Origin: Verrucomicrobiales bacterium | Lineage (GTDB): Bacteria > Verrucomicrobiota > Verrucomicrobiia > Limisphaerales > J093 | Direction: 5' to 3' | DNA: 64,000 bases | Assembly: GCA_024233305.1 (NCBI GenBank) | Contig: JACKPV010000026.1 | Location: 248,001-312,000, forward strand | Shown: in pieces, positions 60,475 through 64,000 of the stretch | How the letters are laid out: each line of letters begins with the position of its first letter | Position numbering within the stretch: the stretch's first letter is position 1 | Program-made: the position numbers and the translations under genes | Notes under the pieces: generated by a model | What the model saw: the letters and a program-made list of their open reading frames with translations, nothing else | What the model was told of the DNA's origin: nothing | Databases searched by the model: none

Positions 60475-63400
60475 GCTGCTGACGTCGGCTTGTCGGAACA
60501 GTGATGATCAGGCGCGTACCCTGGCCCTTTCCGCTGTCAATCACAAGCTCCCCCCGCATCAGGCGTGCGCGTTCCTCCATGCCGAGCAGGCCGAGGCCGA
60601 TCCGACCTCGTGCGCGCACTTGAGCCGGATCGAAACCGTGGCCGTTATCGGCGATCTCCACCCGCATGCAATCGTTTTGGATGTTCACCGCACACCTTAG
60701 TACCCGCGCCCCGGAGTGCTTCATCGCGTTGCTGAGTGCTTCCTGGATCAACCGGTAGAGACTGATCTCATCCTCGGGCGGTAGCCGCCCGTCGATGTCG
60801 GCGAGGCTGGATATCACCCGGATCGCGGAGCCGGATTCCACCCGATGCAGAGCCGCCTCGATGGCCCTGGTCAACCCGAGGCTGTCGAGTTCGACGGGGC
60901 GCAAGGCTCGCGAGATGCCGCGCATTACCTCAACCGCGCTGCCAATGGCATCGGAGATCTCCCGAAACCGGCCGGCGGTCTCCTCGACTGCCGGCGGTCG
61001 CATCGCTGCCAGCAAGGCCAGGTTCTTGGCCGCCAGGAGATCCTGTCCCAGACCGTCATGCAGATCGCCGGCGATCCGCTGGCGCTCGTCTTCCTGGGAC
61101 CGGATGAGTTGGCGGGAGAACCTCTCCTGCTGGGCGCGACGGCGCTCGAACTGCCGGAGGCGCCATCGGTAAAAGAGGGCCGCGGTGCCAATCAGCAGGC
61201 ACCATCCGGCCACGTGCACCGACACCCGCTGCCACCAGGCGGGCAGCACGGTGACGGCCAACGTTGCGCCTTCGTGGTTCCAAACGCCAAAGCAGTTGGC
61301 GGCGATAACGCGGAAGCGATGCCTTCCGGGAGGCATCCTGTGGTAGACCGCTACGCGCGTGGTCCCCGCGTCCTGCAGGTCTGCGTCCACCCCGGACAAC
61401 TGGTACTTGAACCGATTGGCGCGGGCGTTGTTCAAGCCCAGCGCGGTGAAGCGGATCTCCAGGCGGTTGCGACCCGGCGGGACCACCACGCTGCCGTCCG
61501 TTTCCCGGGGTAACGCGAGGTCGTCAAGGTGGACCTCCTCCACGTGGACCTGCGGGATGCCGAGGGCCTGCCGCTCCGTCTCCCATTGGGCCGGATCGAT
61601 CACCGCGACGCCACGGGCGGTGGCCACCCAAATCCGACCGTCGCGCGATTTCAACATCCCCTTTCCCCAGCCGCGACCGGCGTTCGACGGGAGTCCATTC
61701 GCCACTCCCAACCACTGGATGGCTCCCTCCGTCGCCTCCTGCCGTCCCGGGGCCAACCGGAACACCCCATGTTCCGCGGTCAATCCCCAGAGGTTCCCCT
61801 GGTCGTCGGACTCGAGGGCGAGGACGCTGATCGGCATCTCGGAGGTCCCGAGGGAAACCTCCTCCCAGTGGGTTCGCTCGTGCCGCATCAGGGGAGGATT
61901 GCTGCCAAAGGTCCATGTCCGTGCCTGGGTGTCCACACGCATGCCAATGAAGTCCTGCACCGGCATGGTGGGAATGGCGGGGGGGGCCTCCCAGCGATCC
62001 TGCTGGTATCTCACCAAACCCAACGCCGGCACCAACGCCGCTGCTTCTCCCTGCGCATTTGCGTGAAACAGGACCAAGCCAGGGTCTTCACTACTCACGG
62101 CAAAAGCCTGGGGGACAAGCTGGTCGTTGACCGAGCGAAGGAGCCCGCTTCCACTGTAAGCCCAGAGGATTCCCCCGACGGCTTTCATCCCGACGAAGTA
62201 CCTTTGCCCGGCCTCGTTTCCATCCAGGATCTCGAGTGGGACCAGGTCATCCGGCGTCCAGCGCCAGACCTGATGGCGGCTGGCCAGCCAGACGGGCCCG
62301 GAGGAATCCGCCTCGATGAAGCTGAGTTCGGGAAGGCCATCAACGCTTTCCCGGTAAGCGCCGTTGGCGGCGTAGCGAAGCGCCTGGCCGCTCTCAGTGA
62401 GCACCCATAGCCCGCCACCGCAGTCCTCGGCCAGATCAACCGGTTCGGATCGGGCCAGGGGCTCACTCGGCAAGACGCGACGGAACGGCGCCCGCTGCAA
62501 CTGGTATAGACCGCTCCGGGTGCCGATCCAGACGTCGTTCTCCTGATCCGTCAGGACCGCGCCGATCCCGAATCCGTCGGGGTAAGTCAAACCGGGGAGG
62601 GTGACTTCGAGCGTTTGGCCGTCGCCCGTGGCCACCCAGAGTCCGGACGCTCGGGTGCCGATCCAGACGTTTCCTAATTGGTCGGCGGCGGCGCGCTGCA
62701 TGTTGATCCTGTCCGGCAAGGGAACAGGGAAGGACCGCCGAGACTGCCATCTCCCTTGAACCAGTTCATGGATGCCGCCTCGTCCCACCACTCCCACCTC
62801 CCCGTGGGCGAGCCGGAAGAACATGCTGGCAAGCGAGTCCGGTTGCCCTCGGGGAAGCGAAAGCGCTACCGGCACCGCTGCGTTGGCTTCCGCCCGGTAG
62901 AGCCTGCCACTATCCCACAACCAAAGCGTGCCATCGGCATCAAGGTGGCTCTTTGTTGTGAAACCCGAGTTCGGAGGCACGGCCCGTCGCTCCAGGTTTC
63001 CACCCTCAATGCACTCCAGAAACCGGCGGCCGTCCGGATCCTGCTGCGACAACCAGATCCGCCCGTCAGGACTTTCGTCGATGCCGTAGGGGCCCGGCCT
63101 CGAGGAACTCTCATCGCGTGAAACGTAGTTGCCCGCTTCGATCGTGCCGATCGTACGGCGCGAGTTCCACACCCAAAGCCGACCCCGCGAATCGCGGAAC
63201 AAACCGTCCATTTGCTGGGTTCGTCCGTCCGCGTCAGGGATGGGGAAAGACTGAAAGCGGACGCCATCGAATCGCCCCACGCCCCAGGCAGTAGGCCACC
63301 AGAGGTAGCCGTCAGGGGTTTGCGCGAGAAAATCGATGAAATTCGCCGGCACCCCATCCTCCACCGTCCAGAGCCGCACCGAATAGCCCAACTCGTCCGG

Positions 63401-63538
63401 AGCAACCGTTCGCGAAGAGGATGCCTGACCGCCAACGCCGGAAAGTGCGCCCCAAGCCAAGCCGAGCGAGAGCAGCCACCCGTGGACCACCCGTGCCGGG
63501 CGCTTCAAGGGATGATCATAATGCGTCAAGGATGTCAT
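60467..63538 (-). CDS. Two-component sensor kinase with ligand-binding propeller
   Basis: The 1023-residue kinase has a signal/anchor segment (GWLLSLGLAWGALSGVGG). Two beta-propellers of Reg_prop repeats follow (YSVRLWTVEDGVPANFIDFL, GLFRDSRGRLWVW, about 50-650), then a Y_Y_Y domain (about 680-770, RFKYQLSGVDADLQDAG). A membrane helix (WCLLIGTAALFYRW) leads to a HisKA_3 domain with His827 (RIAGDLHDGLGQDLLAAK) and a HATPase with EALSNAMKHSG and DNGHGFD. In Bacteroidetes such propeller sensors bind glycan fragments, often as hybrids with a regulator; here the regulator is separate. It is the first gene of the secreted-protein cluster and presumably senses an external ligand that induces it. Confidence 0.93.
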   Translation of the reverse strand: MTSLTHYDHPLKRPARVVHGWLLSLGLAWGALSGVGGQASSSRTVAPDELGYSVRLWTVEDGVPANFIDFLAQTPDGYLWWPTAWGVGRFDGVRFQSFPIPDADGRTQQMDGLFRDSRGRLWVWNSRRTIGTIEAGNYVSRDESSSRPGPYGIDESPDGRIWLSQQDPDGRRFLECIEGGNLERRAVPPNSGFTTKSHLDADGTLWLWDSGRLYRAEANAAVPVALSLPRGQPDSLASMFFRLAHGEVGVVGRGGIHELVQGRWQSRRSFPVPLPDRINMQRAAADQLGNVWIGTRASGLWVATGDGQTLEVTLPGLTYPDGFGIGAVLTDQENDVWIGTRSGLYQLQRAPFRRVLPSEPLARSEPVDLAEDCGGGLWVLTESGQALRYAANGAYRESVDGLPELSFIEADSSGPVWLASRHQVWRWTPDDLVPLEILDGNEAGQRYFVGMKAVGGILWAYSGSGLLRSVNDQLVPQAFAVSSEDPGLVLFHANAQGEAAALVPALGLVRYQQDRWEAPPAIPTMPVQDFIGMRVDTQARTWTFGSNPPLMRHERTHWEEVSLGTSEMPISVLALESDDQGNLWGLTAEHGVFRLAPGRQEATEGAIQWLGVANGLPSNAGRGWGKGMLKSRDGRIWVATARGVAVIDPAQWETERQALGIPQVHVEEVHLDDLALPRETDGSVVVPPGRNRLEIRFTALGLNNARANRFKYQLSGVDADLQDAGTTRVAVYHRMPPGRHRFRVIAANCFGVWNHEGATLAVTVLPAWWQRVSVHVAGWCLLIGTAALFYRWRLRQFERRRAQQERFSRQLIRSQEDERQRIAGDLHDGLGQDLLAAKNLALLAAMRPPAVEETAGRFREISDAIGSAVEVMRGISRALRPVELDSLGLTRAIEAALHRVESGSAIRVISSLADIDGRLPPEDEISLYRLIQEALSNAMKHSGARVLRCAVNIQNDCMRVEIADNGHGFDPAQVRARGRIGLGLLGMEERARLMRGELVIDSGKGQGTRLIITVPTSRRQQHE

Positions 63539-63764
63539 CTTGTCATCCGCAGGAATGGTCGCCGGAAAAGTCCGCGCTGGGAAGGAACGTTCTGCGGTGG
63601 CGACGACACCGGTATTCGGGCACCGGGGAGGATGAGGTCGGTCCGGCCTCGGAAGCGCCGTCCCCGCTCCGCGGTGCGCTGCACCGTGCGCCTCTTTTGC
63701 AACGGGGAGATTGCCCGTGAATCCCCCGGGGAGATTCCTCTCCGAACTCCCAGGGCCCCGCGGC
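63539..63764. other. Gap upstream of the sensor kinase
   Basis: These 226 bases separate the kinase start from the gene at the window end. They should hold the kinase promoter, but I see no convincing promoter pair, repeat or small gene. Confidence 0.4.
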
Positions 63765-64000
63765 CTACGCCCCTGACGCCGGGCCCTTTCCTAGTTCCTT
63801 GCGCAGGAATGTCACCACGTCCTGGAACCGTGCGGCGTTGCGTTCCGGGTCAAGGGCCATCAGCGTCTCGTGCGCTTCGAGGCTCGCTTCGCTGAGTTCG
63901 GCGCGGGAAGCGTTGTGCGCCTCGCTCGGGTGAAAACTGCCGCTGTCGGGGGCGGTATCCACCATTTCCACCATCGGTGCGATGCCCATGTCCTCGAGAA
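63765..64000 (-). CDS. C-terminal part of an unidentified protein (cut by window end)
   Basis: The minus-strand frame is open from the window edge to a stop at 63765. It reads LEDMGIAPMVEMVDTAPDSG and ends FQDVVTFLRKELGKGPASGA, about 78 residues. The acidic, helical style and codon choice look coding. It holds no motif that I can assign, and the first visible ATG (63989) need not be its start. No signal or membrane segment lies in the visible part. Confidence 0.6.
   Translation of the reverse strand, partial: LEDMGIAPMVEMVDTAPDSGSFHPSEAHNASRAELSEASLEAHETLMALDPERNAARFQDVVTFLRKELGKGPASGA

Overview
The window looks like a chromosomal segment of a free-living, glycan-degrading member of the Verrucomicrobiota, most likely near the Pedosphaerales/Limisphaerales group. 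This is an inference from high GC, many Tat- or Sec-exported Gfo/Idh/MocA oxidoreductases and TIM-barrel sugar isomerases, a DUF1080 protein, GH106- and GH38-like enzymes, PQQ-propeller proteins, and very large secreted proteins ending in the short beta-rich tail common in that phylum. No tRNA, rRNA, CRISPR array or transposase was seen.

Layout. 1-2.6 kb (minus strand): SRP RNA, dnaX, ebfC and recR in the classical order, with recR cut by the window edge. 3-8 kb: a secreted FG-GAP protein, a GNAT acetyltransferase, purA (with a terminator-like hairpin in its leader) and uppS. 8.4-11.7 kb: a GH38-like exported enzyme. 11.8-13.8 kb: phoB-phoR behind a recognisable PHO box. 14.2-16.7 kb: pheT without pheS. 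16.9-19.9 kb: a GH106-like enzyme. 20.6-24.8 kb: an RRM protein, an exported Gfo/Idh oxidoreductase, a thioredoxin-like 2Fe-2S ferredoxin, a site-2 protease with CBS domains and a CoA-binding protein. 25-33 kb: a LarA-like racemase diverging from an operon of oxidoreductase, glycoside hydrolase, exported oxidoreductase and exported sugar isomerase, then an MFS transporter read toward that operon. The MFS gene sits behind a small ORF and a terminator hairpin, which resembles an attenuator. 33.6-40.2 kb: a 1334-residue PQQ protein with a methyltransferase-like insert, a CxC-containing membrane protein and an FtsX-type permease with no ATPase partner. 40.3-45.4 kb: a xylulokinase-like kinase, a DUF1080 protein, an exported sugar isomerase and a TPR protein.

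The right end (45.6-63.5 kb, all minus strand) is the most unusual part. A propeller-type sensor kinase and two response regulators lead into a run of four secreted proteins. The second regulator is translationally coupled to the first secreted protein. The run includes a fibre-like protein with a repeated stalk and a 2.5-kb-residue LamG protein whose C-terminal third recalls Tc-toxin TcA subunits. Decayed copies of the same two regulators lie at the far end of the run (45.59-46.07 kb), so the regulatory module was once duplicated. Two tandem hairpins with compensatory base changes sit inside the operon.

Six copies of a roughly 160-220 bp palindromic intergenic element with REP-like ends are scattered over the window. 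Several genes (GH106, two exported oxidoreductases, two exported isomerases, DUF1080) fit a periplasmic 3-keto-glycoside route for opening glycosides, which is an inference from family knowledge.
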